Shown: in pieces, positions 8,891 through 17,364 of the stretch | Layout: every line of letters starts with the position of its first letter | How positions within the stretch are numbered: the stretch's first letter is position 1 | Assembly: GCA_041392165.1 (NCBI GenBank) | Contig: JAWKMN010000001.1 | Location: 1,178,001-1,242,000, forward strand | Reading direction: 5' to 3' | Origin: Arenibacter sp041392165 | Lineage (GTDB): Bacteria > Bacteroidota > Bacteroidia > Flavobacteriales > Flavobacteriaceae | Length of the DNA: 64,000 bases | Translations under genes and position numbers: made by a program | The notes under the pieces: model-generated | Seen by the model: only the letters and a program-made list of their open reading frames with translations | The model's database searches: none | Told to the model about the DNA's origin: nothing

Positions 8891-11053
8891 TTATGCCTTC
8901 AGGATTTTAAGAATTTCAATGGCCGTATCGCTAATTTTTGTACCGGAACCAAAAATTGCCACGGCTCCTGCTTGGTATAAAAAGTTGTAATCCTTTTTGG
9001 GTATTACGCCACCAACAATGACCATAATATCTTCGCGGCCATAGGCCTTTAATTCCTGCAGCACCTGGGGCACCAAAGTCTTATGCCCGCCTGCAAGAGA
9101 GGAGATCCCCAGTACATGGACGTCATTTTCCACGGCTTGTTTTGCCACTTCTACCGGAGTCTGGAACAAGGGCCCGATATCTACATCAAAACCCAGATCG
9201 GCATATCCGGTTGCCACAATTTTGGCACCACGGTCGTGACCGTCCTGTCCCATTTTGGCGATCAGTATTCTAGGCCTACGGCCTTCCTGTTCGGCAAAAC
9301 TGTCCGCCATTTGTCTGGCTGCCCCAAAGCTGGTATCTCCTTTAATTTCTTTTGAATACACTCCTGTAAACGAATTAATAATTGCTTTGTGCCTCCCAAA
9401 GGCATTTTCCAAGGCCTTACTGATTTCGCCCAGCGTGGCTCTTGCCCTTGCGGCCTTTATGGTTAAAGCTAATAAATTTTTATCTTCTATGGCATTGATG
9501 GAGGCATTGGGGGTCATTCTTTCCTTGGCAACATTGGTAAGTACAGCAAGTGATTGCTGCACTTGGTGTTCGTTTCTTTTTTTTCTTAGTATTTGTAAAC
9601 GTGCCAATTGTTGTTTTCTAACCTCCACATTGTCCACTTCCAGTATTTGAAGGTCATCATCTGTTTTGGACTGGAATTTATTTACACCAACTATAATGTC
9701 CCTGCCACTATCTATACGGGCCTGTTTTTTTGTAGCGGCTTCCTCTATCCTCAATTTTGGAATTCCGGCCTCAATGGCCTTGGTCATTCCTCCCATTTCT
9801 TCCACTTCTTCTATTAGGGTCCAAGCCCTTTGTACGATCTGGTCCGTTAGGGTTTCCATATAATAACTACCGGCCCAAGGGTCTACGGTTTTAGTGATTT
9901 CGGTCTCCTTTTGTAGATATAATTGTGTATTTCTGGCAATACGCGCAGAAAAATCCGAGGGGAGGGCTATGGCCTCATCCAGGGCATTGGTATGTAAGCT
10001 TTGCGTACCGCCAAAAACTGCTGCGGCCGCCTCTATGGTCGTTCTGGTAATATTGTTGAAAGGGTCTTGTTCGGTAAGGCTCCACCCGCTGGTTTGGCAA
10101 TGGGCCCTTAAGGCGAGCGACTTCCCATTTTTTGGGTTAAACTGTTTTACCAATTTGGCCCAGAGCATTCTACCGGCCCTCATTTTGGCTATTTCCATAA
10201 AATGGTTCATTCCAATTCCCCAAAAGAAGGATAATCTTGGGGCAAAATCATCTATATTCAACCCTGCCTTTAATCCGGTTCTAATATATTCCAGTCCATC
10301 TGCCAAGGTATATGCCAATTCAATATCTGCAGTGGCCCCGGCCTCGTGCATATGATAACCGGATATACTTATGCTATTAAATTGCGGCATATGTTTATTG
10401 CAATATTCAAAAATATCGGAAACGATTTGCATAGATGGCTCCGGAGGATAAATGTAGGTGTTCCTTACCATAAACTCCTTTAGAATATCGTTCTGTATGG
10501 TTCCAGTAAGGTCTTTGGGCAAAACGCCCTGTTCCTCTGCTGCTACGATATAAAAAGCCATTATGGGCAGTACGGCTCCGTTCATGGTCATGGAAACCGA
10601 CATTTTATCCAGAGGAATGTCCTGAAATAGGAGTTTCATATCCTCCACAGAATCAATGGCTACACCGGCCTTGCCTACATCGCCCACCACCCTTGGGTGA
10701 TCACTGTCATATCCCCTATGGGTAGGCAGGTCAAAAGCTACGGACAGCCCTTTTTGTCCCGCCTTGAGATTCTTTTTGAAAAACGCATTACTTTCCCCTG
10801 CGGTCGAGAACCCTGCGTACTGCCTTATGGTCCAAGGTCTACCCACGTACATGGTGGAATAGGGCCCGCGTAGAAAAGGAGGGATGCCCGCAGCGAAATT
10901 TAAATGTTCCAAGCCTTCAATATCTTCCCTGATATAGTTTTTTTTCAGGGCTATTCCTTCGGCCGTCCCAAATGACAAAACGGCATCCAGATTTCGATCA
11001 TCCTTCTCAGGAACCGGTTTGAGTTGAATATGTTGAAGGTTTTTTCTTGTCAT
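8891..11053 (-). CDS. mutB: methylmalonyl-CoA mutase large (catalytic) subunit
   Basis: This enzyme interconverts methylmalonyl-CoA and succinyl-CoA with adenosylcobalamin, in propionate and odd-chain or branched-chain carbon metabolism. The N-terminal TIM barrel includes GRPWTIRQYAGFSTA and the substrate-contact block LPTHRGYDSDHPRV. The C-terminal cobalamin domain starts near residue 590 and has the base-off ligand motif GQDGHDRGAK (His about 606), followed by SSLAGGHKTL and VIVGGVIP. At 720 residues it is full length. The small subunit gene lies 62 bp upstream. A cobalamin adenosyltransferase that could supply the cofactor is at 57.2 kb. Confidence 0.96.
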   Translation of the reverse strand: MTRKNLQHIQLKPVPEKDDRNLDAVLSFGTAEGIALKKNYIREDIEGLEHLNFAAGIPPFLRGPYSTMYVGRPWTIRQYAGFSTAGESNAFFKKNLKAGQKGLSVAFDLPTHRGYDSDHPRVVGDVGKAGVAIDSVEDMKLLFQDIPLDKMSVSMTMNGAVLPIMAFYIVAAEEQGVLPKDLTGTIQNDILKEFMVRNTYIYPPEPSMQIVSDIFEYCNKHMPQFNSISISGYHMHEAGATADIELAYTLADGLEYIRTGLKAGLNIDDFAPRLSFFWGIGMNHFMEIAKMRAGRMLWAKLVKQFNPKNGKSLALRAHCQTSGWSLTEQDPFNNITRTTIEAAAAVFGGTQSLHTNALDEAIALPSDFSARIARNTQLYLQKETEITKTVDPWAGSYYMETLTDQIVQRAWTLIEEVEEMGGMTKAIEAGIPKLRIEEAATKKQARIDSGRDIIVGVNKFQSKTDDDLQILEVDNVEVRKQQLARLQILRKKRNEHQVQQSLAVLTNVAKERMTPNASINAIEDKNLLALTIKAARARATLGEISKALENAFGRHKAIINSFTGVYSKEIKGDTSFGAARQMADSFAEQEGRRPRILIAKMGQDGHDRGAKIVATGYADLGFDVDIGPLFQTPVEVAKQAVENDVHVLGISSLAGGHKTLVPQVLQELKAYGREDIMVIVGGVIPKKDYNFLYQAGAVAIFGSGTKISDTAIEILKILKA

Positions 11054-11115
11054 TGCTTTTGTTCTCCCAATCTATACTTGTATGTTTTGTAATTGATATT
11101 TTTTGAAAAGGTACT

Positions 11116-12498
11116 TTATTCGGTTTTCAATCGTTCCTGTTCCCATTCTTCGGACAGTCTTTTTTCAAAGATGGGTGCTATCAAGGTTTTACGGGTATTG
11201 GTTTTTATAAAGGGGTATAATTCCAGGTTATCCTTCATTTTATCCCATCTAGAGGCATATTTATTGGTGCCCACGAGAATTTTATCACCTTTGTTGAAGC
11301 TTTCTTGCTCCTTGGCGGCACTTTCCTTTATTTTTTTTTGAATGAGATGTTCCTTCAACTGTACCAGAAATCCACCTCCCGCTTCAATTTGTTTAAATAG
11401 TTCCAAGGCTTTGGAGGAGAGTTGATGGGTTATGGACTCTATATAATAAGCTCCATCGGCCGCATTGTTGACCTGGTCAAAATAGCTTTCATTTTTTAAG
11501 ACCAATAGTTGGTTTCTGGCCATACGTTCTCCAAATTCATTGTCCTTATGGTAAATGGTGTCATAGGGCATATTCAATATAGTATCCGCTTCACCTATGA
11601 TGGCCGACATACATTCCGTTGCGGTACGGATCATATTGGTGTTGTAATCGTATATGGTCTTATTTCTCAGTGTGGGCGTAGCTACAATATGGCAATGCTC
11701 CCTGGCCCCATATTCCTGCGCCAGGGTTCCGAACAAAATTCGTAAGGCCCTTAATTTTGCTATTTCAAAGAAATAGTTGCTTCCAACTGAAACCTTAAAG
11801 GTTATTGTTGTACTTTTTAATTTGTCTTTATGGTGATCGTTTATATAATTTAAATATTCATTGGCATGTGATAGGGCATAGGCCAATTGCTGTACCATAT
11901 TGGCCCCGGCATTTCCATAGAGGGCCACATCCACCCCCAAGGTTTGGGCGTGATTTAAATTTAGAATTTCCCCTACTATTTTATGGTCTTGGCCTAGGTT
12001 GTACTGCCAATTGCCATTTCTGGCCAAATGGCCAATAATATCAATATTGGTAAATACTTTGCTATGATGGTTTTCCGTGGCCATCAAAAGCGATTTTATA
12101 AAGGCGAAGGATAGAAATTGATGGTTAAAATGGATAGCGGTTTGGCCGAGGTCGATTTCATTCAGTAGTCCATGAATATCCATTTCTGAGGATGGAATGG
12201 TGAAATAAATACATTCTGCTCCCCTTGATATGGCATCCAGGGCTTTCTTGTTGGCCATTTCGGCATTTCCTGCATATATTGCCTGTGCTATGCTCCAGCC
12301 GTAACCTTTGGATTTTAAGGAATTTTTTTGTGCCTTTAGGTCTTCGGAGTTGTAGAACGGTTTTACCTTGATACCTTCGGGGGATTTCCAAACCAAGGTA
12401 TTGTTGTAATCCCCACCCTGCAATTCAAATTGGATCTTTTGCTTCCAGGCTTGGGAAGAAACTTCTTGAAAATCGCCAAAAAATTGGGGCTTACTCAT
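11116..12498 (-). CDS. mutA: methylmalonyl-CoA mutase small subunit
   Basis: This is the non-catalytic partner of the mutase. It has 460 residues and lacks the C-terminal cobalamin-binding motif (no DxHxxG). It keeps the barrel fold, with VDVALYGNAGANMVQQLAYAL split as VDVALYGNAGANMV and QQLAYAL, VGSNYFFEIAKLRALR, and a final region around RMARNQLLVLKNESYFD. The heterodimer is normal in Bacteroidota. Its start overlaps the FtsB/DivIC-like gene by 8 bp and the large subunit follows after 62 bp, so the three form an operon. Confidence 0.93.
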   Translation of the reverse strand: MSKPQFFGDFQEVSSQAWKQKIQFELQGGDYNNTLVWKSPEGIKVKPFYNSEDLKAQKNSLKSKGYGWSIAQAIYAGNAEMANKKALDAISRGAECIYFTIPSSEMDIHGLLNEIDLGQTAIHFNHQFLSFAFIKSLLMATENHHSKVFTNIDIIGHLARNGNWQYNLGQDHKIVGEILNLNHAQTLGVDVALYGNAGANMVQQLAYALSHANEYLNYINDHHKDKLKSTTITFKVSVGSNYFFEIAKLRALRILFGTLAQEYGAREHCHIVATPTLRNKTIYDYNTNMIRTATECMSAIIGEADTILNMPYDTIYHKDNEFGERMARNQLLVLKNESYFDQVNNAADGAYYIESITHQLSSKALELFKQIEAGGGFLVQLKEHLIQKKIKESAAKEQESFNKGDKILVGTNKYASRWDKMKDNLELYPFIKTNTRKTLIAPIFEKRLSEEWEQERLKTE

Positions 12499-12823
12499 CG
12501 TTTTTGGTCTTTACACTATCTTCATATTCTATTAAATAAATTTCCTCATCTTTCTTTTTTAAATAGTATTGTTCCCTTGCAAACTTTTCCAACTCTTCTG
12601 GGTCCGAAAGCTTTTCTATAATTTTTTTATCCCTAGCTATCTCTTCATGAAGAAATTCTTTTTGTTTCTCCAGATTATTGATCTGTTTTTTAAGCTCCCA
12701 ATGTATGAGAAGGGAGTTGGTATCAAAAAAAACCATCCAGACTACAAAAACGGTCAGTACCAATACATACATATTGGTCACCACCCCAAACCATTTTTTC
12801 TCTCTTAACCCTTTTATTCCCAT
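12491..12823 (-). CDS. FtsB/DivIC-family septum formation initiator
   Basis: The 110-residue protein has the expected layout: a short cytoplasmic N-terminus, one membrane helix (VLVLTVFVVWMVFF) near residues 20-34, then a coiled coil (HWELKKQINNLEKQKEFLHE). It ends with a DPEELEKFAREQYYLKKKDEE block typical of DivIC/FtsB, seen as PEELEKFAREQYYLKK. These proteins link FtsL and FtsQ in the divisome. It starts 6 bp after udk ends and overlaps mutA by 8 bp. Confidence 0.88.
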   Translation of the reverse strand: MGIKGLREKKWFGVVTNMYVLVLTVFVVWMVFFDTNSLLIHWELKKQINNLEKQKEFLHEEIARDKKIIEKLSDPEELEKFAREQYYLKKKDEEIYLIEYEDSVKTKNDE

Positions 12824-12829
12824 TGGTGA

Positions 12830-13438
12830 TTAGCTTAATTTTTCGTTGATTATGGTCCTCACTATGTCTACCGCCACCGTATTGTACCTATTGTTTGGGA
12901 TTATTATATCGGCATATTCCTTGGTAGGCTCAATAAACTGATCGTGCATAGGCTTTAGCGTGTTTTGATACCGTGTTAAAACTTCGTCCAAATCCCTGCC
13001 ACGCTCGGTAATGTCTCTTTTTAAACGCCTTATCAGGCGTTCATCCGAATCGGCATGTACAAAGATTTTAATGTCGAACATCTCCCTTATCTGGGGATTG
13101 GTCAAGATAAGGATGCCCTCTACGATCATCACCTTTCTTGGATAGGTTGGAATAGTTTCTTGGGTGCGATTGTGTTCAACAAAGGAATAGACCGGTTGGT
13201 GAATGGGGGTTCCCCTTTTTAAATCCTGTAAGTGGCTGCCCAGCAATTCAAAATCTATGGCTCGGGGATGGTCAAAATTTACCTGTGTGCGCTCATTATA
13301 GGTTAAATGGGATAGGTCACAATAATAGGAATCTTGTGAAATAACACCTACTTCCTCAAAGGGCAATTCATTTATTATTTGATTTACCACGGTAGTTTTT
13401 CCACAACCTGTTCCACCGGCGATCCCTATAACCAACAT
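12830..13438 (-). CDS. udk: uridine kinase
   Basis: The enzyme phosphorylates uridine and cytidine with ATP or GTP in pyrimidine salvage. The P-loop is GIAGGTGCGKTT at residues 5-16, and the substrate-side block SQDSYYCDLSHL follows around residue 38. NFDHPRAIDFEL and VEGILIL are conserved, and RLIRRLKRDITERGRDL is the lid arginine region. At 202 residues it is standard length for the family. It appears to head the udk-divIC-mutA-mutB operon, 77 bp downstream of the ligase gene that ends the pigment cluster. Confidence 0.95.
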   Translation of the reverse strand: MLVIGIAGGTGCGKTTVVNQIINELPFEEVGVISQDSYYCDLSHLTYNERTQVNFDHPRAIDFELLGSHLQDLKRGTPIHQPVYSFVEHNRTQETIPTYPRKVMIVEGILILTNPQIREMFDIKIFVHADSDERLIRRLKRDITERGRDLDEVLTRYQNTLKPMHDQFIEPTKEYADIIIPNNRYNTVAVDIVRTIINEKLS

Positions 13439-13515
13439 GTATTTCTATTTTGTTCCAAAAATAACAATTTGCAAGCAAACCGTAATAATTAAAAATAAAT
13501 ACCAACTACCATTGC

Positions 13516-14805
13516 TTAGGGTCTGTGGTCTATGACCAAAACAGGTTTTCTGCTCATTTTGGGAAATTGCAAATCCTGGAGGCTATTAAAATCGTGGAAT
13601 TCAATGTTGGGGAGAACCCTGAGTTTTGCCCTAAAGTGGTCTTTGATGCTCTGTAATAAGATATTGGTAGGATCCGAAGTGGCTATTTTGATACATATTT
13701 CGTCCGTACCAATGTCGTTATGGCCAATTTCGATTACAAAGGCGTCTATTTCGTTAAAAGCGTTTAGGATATTGAACATTGCCGGAGGATACAGGGTGGT
13801 GCCCTTGTATTTAATCATTTGTTTTTTCCTTCCTATGACGGGACCCAAGCGAGGTGTATTTCTTCCACAGGAACATGGGGAGGTGTGCGCCTGTACGATA
13901 TCTCCGGTTTTAAACCTTAGCAGGGGCATACCTTCAACCCCTAGTGTCGTAATGGTCAGTTCACCTGGCATTCCTTCCCCAACCTGTTTTTCCTCATCGT
14001 CCAAAATTTCTATAATGATCAGTTCTGGATGATGGTGGCCGCCCTGTCTTGCCGTACATTCGGTAAAAGCCGTACTCATCTCCGTGGAGGCATAGGTGGA
14101 ATAAAGGGGAATGTTCCAATCCTTTTTTATTTTGGCGGCAAGGGTATTCAAGGAAAAATCCTCATTCCTCAGAGGTTCCCCTATACATATGGCACCTTTT
14201 ATCCCGGCTTGGTTGGGGTCTATTCCGTGTTGATGGGCGTACTCTATCAGTTTTAGTAAAAAAGAAGGGACTACAATAAGATAGGAGGGCTTAAACTTAA
14301 GTATGGAATCCCATTGAAGTTCAGGAATTCCGGCACCTACCCTAATAATCCCGGCACCTAGTTCCCTAGCTCCCAAAAAATAGGCCAAACCGGCCATAAA
14401 CCGTCTATCTATGGTTGTTGTTAGTTGTAATATATCATCGGCAGTAACCCCGGCACAGGCAAAGGAGATGGCCTCATTATATGCCAAACGGTTAAGGTCG
14501 TTATCCGTAAGGGCAAAGGTCACCGGTTCTCCCAAGGTCCCGGAAGTGGTTACATAATCTATTATCTTGTGCCTATCTACACATAGGAAATCGTCATTGT
14601 ATTGCTGCAGCTCCTCTTTGGAGGTTGTGGGGAGCTTGGTAAGGTCCGCCAAGGTCTTTATATCGCCGGCCCGTAAATTATTTTCCTTAAAAATTCTTTT
14701 ATAGTAGGCGGAGTGTTGGGTAATATAGTGGATAAGCTCCCTTAAACGTTGTTCCTGTATCTGCTGAATTGCCTCGGTCGATGCTTTTTCTATTTCAGGG
14801 ATCAT
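13516..14805 (-). CDS. phenylacetate-CoA ligase-like AMP-forming enzyme (probable aryl-acid activation for flexirubin)
   Basis: The 429-residue adenylate-forming enzyme has the phosphate-binding loop TTSGTLGEPVTF near residue 88. STYASTEMSTAFTEC is the adenine-binding A5 region, followed by LLRFKTGD, the Cys pair CSCGRNTPRLG and VIGRKKQMIKYKG before the C-terminal lid. This is the architecture of the short phenylacetate-CoA ligase family. These enzymes activate aryl acids as CoA or carrier-protein thioesters. With tyrosine ammonia-lyase in the same cluster, p-coumarate is a likely substrate (inference). The start overlaps the C45 gene stop by one base. It is the last gene of the pigment operon. 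Confidence 0.82.
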   Translation of the reverse strand: MIPEIEKASTEAIQQIQEQRLRELIHYITQHSAYYKRIFKENNLRAGDIKTLADLTKLPTTSKEELQQYNDDFLCVDRHKIIDYVTTSGTLGEPVTFALTDNDLNRLAYNEAISFACAGVTADDILQLTTTIDRRFMAGLAYFLGARELGAGIIRVGAGIPELQWDSILKFKPSYLIVVPSFLLKLIEYAHQHGIDPNQAGIKGAICIGEPLRNEDFSLNTLAAKIKKDWNIPLYSTYASTEMSTAFTECTARQGGHHHPELIIIEILDDEEKQVGEGMPGELTITTLGVEGMPLLRFKTGDIVQAHTSPCSCGRNTPRLGPVIGRKKQMIKYKGTTLYPPAMFNILNAFNEIDAFVIEIGHNDIGTDEICIKIATSDPTNILLQSIKDHFRAKLRVLPNIEFHDFNSLQDLQFPKMSRKPVLVIDHRP

Positions 14806-16475
14806 TATTTTAATTTGCGTTTTAATTTTCGAATATACGAATGTACCACGGCTTTCTTGGGAACTGTAGTAATTTCTTTTGTACTGGCTTCCATAAAGTT
14901 GTTTAAGGCCGCTCTATAATATTTTTTATGGTAATTATAGAGGCCTGCCCAAAAATGTGTTTCCCAAAATTCAGGATTCGATCTCTTAAATTCTTCCAGA
15001 AATTCAGGAGTCAGATGTTTGTAGTTTGCAACTGCCTGTTTTATTTGATCCATTTTTATACGATATTCTTCATAGTCTTGATAGGCTTGGGTATATAGAA
15101 AACTATCTTTTTCAATATTTTTAGTGGGAATGGAAAGGGTAGATCCGCTCTTGGGATTTAAACTGTCCTTGAAAACTTTATTTAGATCATAGGCCACAAA
15201 TTCTCCCAATTGGTACGGATTGGAAGAAATCCAGACCAATAACTGTTCCGGTTTAAACACAATGCCGTGGTGAGCCAATAATTGGTTGAGGGCCTTTTCA
15301 TTGCCGTAGCCAATGTCGTTATCCTTCAGCCCTTGCTTATTTCTAAGGATGTCCACTGCAATTTCCGGACTAATTTTATTTTGGCCCCCCAACAGTTCCT
15401 CCATACGTTCATATCTGTATTGGGAATGACTTTCCAGGATGTGTTTTTGATTGTTTTTGTCCTCGGCATAGGCATTACTCTGAAAGTGGTTTGAGCAGAT
15501 CAATTGATTGGAATTGGAAACTTCATATACCCCAAAATTGTGGGGGGAGACTTCTATTACCTTTGCTGTTTTATCCTTTGCACTGCCTACCAATATGGAT
15601 TCCGATATAAAAACCTGTCTTTTTTTTGCGATGGATACGGCCTCCTCCAAAGTAGCCGCATATTGTAAGATTTCCCTGGTAAGAATGCTGATAGGTGTTT
15701 TGGCAACCAAGGGGATTTTGGATTTCGCTGCATTGATGGTAACGGTCAGTCCATGCTCGTTCATCCCGGAGACCACTCCCGTCATACCGGCCCAGGTTAC
15801 GGACATAAATTTGTGGCCTTCCGATGGATCTATGAAGGAAATTATTTTGTTTTTGGCAAAATCATCCCCTGCGTAAAAGTCAAAATTACGACCAAGGATC
15901 AGGCTGCCGTCTTCGGATTTATCGCCCCATACGGCAAAGGAAGAACAGCCAACAAGGGCAAGATCCTGAAGGGCATGCCCTATGTCATGGGCACCATGAA
16001 GGTAAAGTACCCTTGCATAGGGGTCTGCCAAGTAGTCAAAATTTTCGGAGGCATAGCGGGAAAGCCCCCAAATTTCAGCTTTAAATTCTTCGGGAATGTT
16101 CCTGTACATTTTCCTATTGTACCAGGCCAGGAATTTTTTTAGGAAATATCTTTTTGTTTTGGAAGGGACCAGTTCTTCTACCTTGTTTAGAAATATGGCC
16201 TCCTGCTTTTGAAATAGGTCTTGCGTAAGGGCTCCAGTTATTAATCCCCTTTGCAATGGATCTCCCGATACGTAAAGTTCCCATTGCCCTTGTTTGTTTT
16301 TTATTAGGGAGTTATTGGAATAAAGATAGGAGGTATCCGAGGTTTTTGTTATTTCGGGAATTTTAGGGTTAAAGTTACTTAAATCAGGCCTGTCCTTTAG
16401 GGATTTTGAAATTCCACAAGAACTGAAAAGTCCTAGTAAGAAGGCAACACATACGATCCATTTTATTCGGTACAT
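14805..16475 (-). CDS. C45-family Ntn-hydrolase/acyltransferase lipoprotein
   Basis: The 556-residue protein has a lipoprotein signal peptide (VAFLLGLFSSC, Cys20 lipidated), so it should be membrane-anchored outside the cytoplasm. The Ntn nucleophile is probably Cys177 in LVGCSSFAVWG. It is followed by GSLILGRNFDF, the pattern of acyl-CoA:6-aminopenicillanate acyltransferase and related C45 hydrolases. A second conserved block is GMNEHGLTVTINAAKS. Such enzymes are autocatalytically cleaved and hydrolyse or transfer acyl-amide groups. Homologues occur next to flexirubin genes, but their role is not known to me. It overlaps the ligase gene by one base, and the cupin-like gene lies 15 bp upstream. 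Confidence 0.82.
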   Translation of the reverse strand: MYRIKWIVCVAFLLGLFSSCGISKSLKDRPDLSNFNPKIPEITKTSDTSYLYSNNSLIKNKQGQWELYVSGDPLQRGLITGALTQDLFQKQEAIFLNKVEELVPSKTKRYFLKKFLAWYNRKMYRNIPEEFKAEIWGLSRYASENFDYLADPYARVLYLHGAHDIGHALQDLALVGCSSFAVWGDKSEDGSLILGRNFDFYAGDDFAKNKIISFIDPSEGHKFMSVTWAGMTGVVSGMNEHGLTVTINAAKSKIPLVAKTPISILTREILQYAATLEEAVSIAKKRQVFISESILVGSAKDKTAKVIEVSPHNFGVYEVSNSNQLICSNHFQSNAYAEDKNNQKHILESHSQYRYERMEELLGGQNKISPEIAVDILRNKQGLKDNDIGYGNEKALNQLLAHHGIVFKPEQLLVWISSNPYQLGEFVAYDLNKVFKDSLNPKSGSTLSIPTKNIEKDSFLYTQAYQDYEEYRIKMDQIKQAVANYKHLTPEFLEEFKRSNPEFWETHFWAGLYNYHKKYYRAALNNFMEASTKEITTVPKKAVVHSYIRKLKRKLK

Positions 16476-16490
16476 CCTAAATTCCTTGAT

Positions 16491-17363
16491 TTATTTTTTT
16501 CCAAACCTATTGTTGGTTCTTACCAGCATTCTGTTCTCTTTGAAATCTACCCATTTCTGTCCCCAAATTTTCCTCATGGTATTTTCAAAAGGCCTCATAA
16601 AGAATAGGTTTTTAAACATTTTGGACAACAATACAGGGTGTTTGGGCAAGGCTCTCAGGGTAATGGAAAATCCTCCGTCCAGGTATTTAATGTAGTGCCA
16701 GTATCCACTGGGCATATACAGGGCATCTCCATGTTTCATCTCTACATATAAACCTTCTGCATTTTTTAGGGCGGGATAACGATCAAAATCCGGATCATCC
16801 ATATTTATGGCTTCCAAATTATGAACGGAAAAAGGCACCTTGTAGAGGTATTTTGTCTGATCTGGGGGAAATAAAAGTACACTTTTGTGCCCGTGAAAAT
16901 GAAAATGTAACAGGTCTGACAAATCCATGTCATAATGGGGAAGTACGGCAGAACCTTTACCGCCAAAGAACATGACCGGTAGGCGCTTAAAAAATTTTAA
17001 CCCTATATCCGGATAATGTATATCCTTGATCAATTCCGGCATTTTATCCAGGATGTTATAGAAAAAAATACGGAGGTCCGTTGGTTTGGTTTTAAGAGTT
17101 TCCAGATAGTCGTACAGTTTCATTTCCATTACAGGGGCAGCGGAGTTTTGCTTTCCTTTGGTAGGTTCGTTGTTGTATAGGGGAACCACTTGGTCTCCCG
17201 CTTTTTCCTGTATGTAATCTATATTCCATTTCTTGCGTGCGGGCCAATCCGAAGTAAGGTTTTCAATTAAAACAGGACGTTGGGTTTTGTAAAATTGATT
17301 GATAAAATCCTCTTTGCTAATGGCGTTGACCCTGGTGATAGGAATTGTTTTGAGCTTTCCCAT
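16491..17363 (-). CDS. cupin-like (JmjC-type) Fe(II)/2-oxoglutarate oxygenase candidate
   Basis: The 290-residue protein resembles the cupin_8/JmjC family. The metal triad is visible as His-x-Asp in AVLPHYDMDLSDL with a distal His in YMPSGYWHYIKYLDGG. SVLLFPP lies between them, where the fold expects a strand. Members hydroxylate small molecules or proteins with O2 and 2-oxoglutarate. The start is 1 bp from the stop of the flavin oxidoreductase gene, so the two are coupled. The context suggests a tailoring step in the pigment pathway (inference). Confidence 0.8.
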   Translation of the reverse strand: MGKLKTIPITRVNAISKEDFINQFYKTQRPVLIENLTSDWPARKKWNIDYIQEKAGDQVVPLYNNEPTKGKQNSAAPVMEMKLYDYLETLKTKPTDLRIFFYNILDKMPELIKDIHYPDIGLKFFKRLPVMFFGGKGSAVLPHYDMDLSDLLHFHFHGHKSVLLFPPDQTKYLYKVPFSVHNLEAINMDDPDFDRYPALKNAEGLYVEMKHGDALYMPSGYWHYIKYLDGGFSITLRALPKHPVLLSKMFKNLFFMRPFENTMRKIWGQKWVDFKENRMLVRTNNRFGKK

Positions 17364-17364
17364 A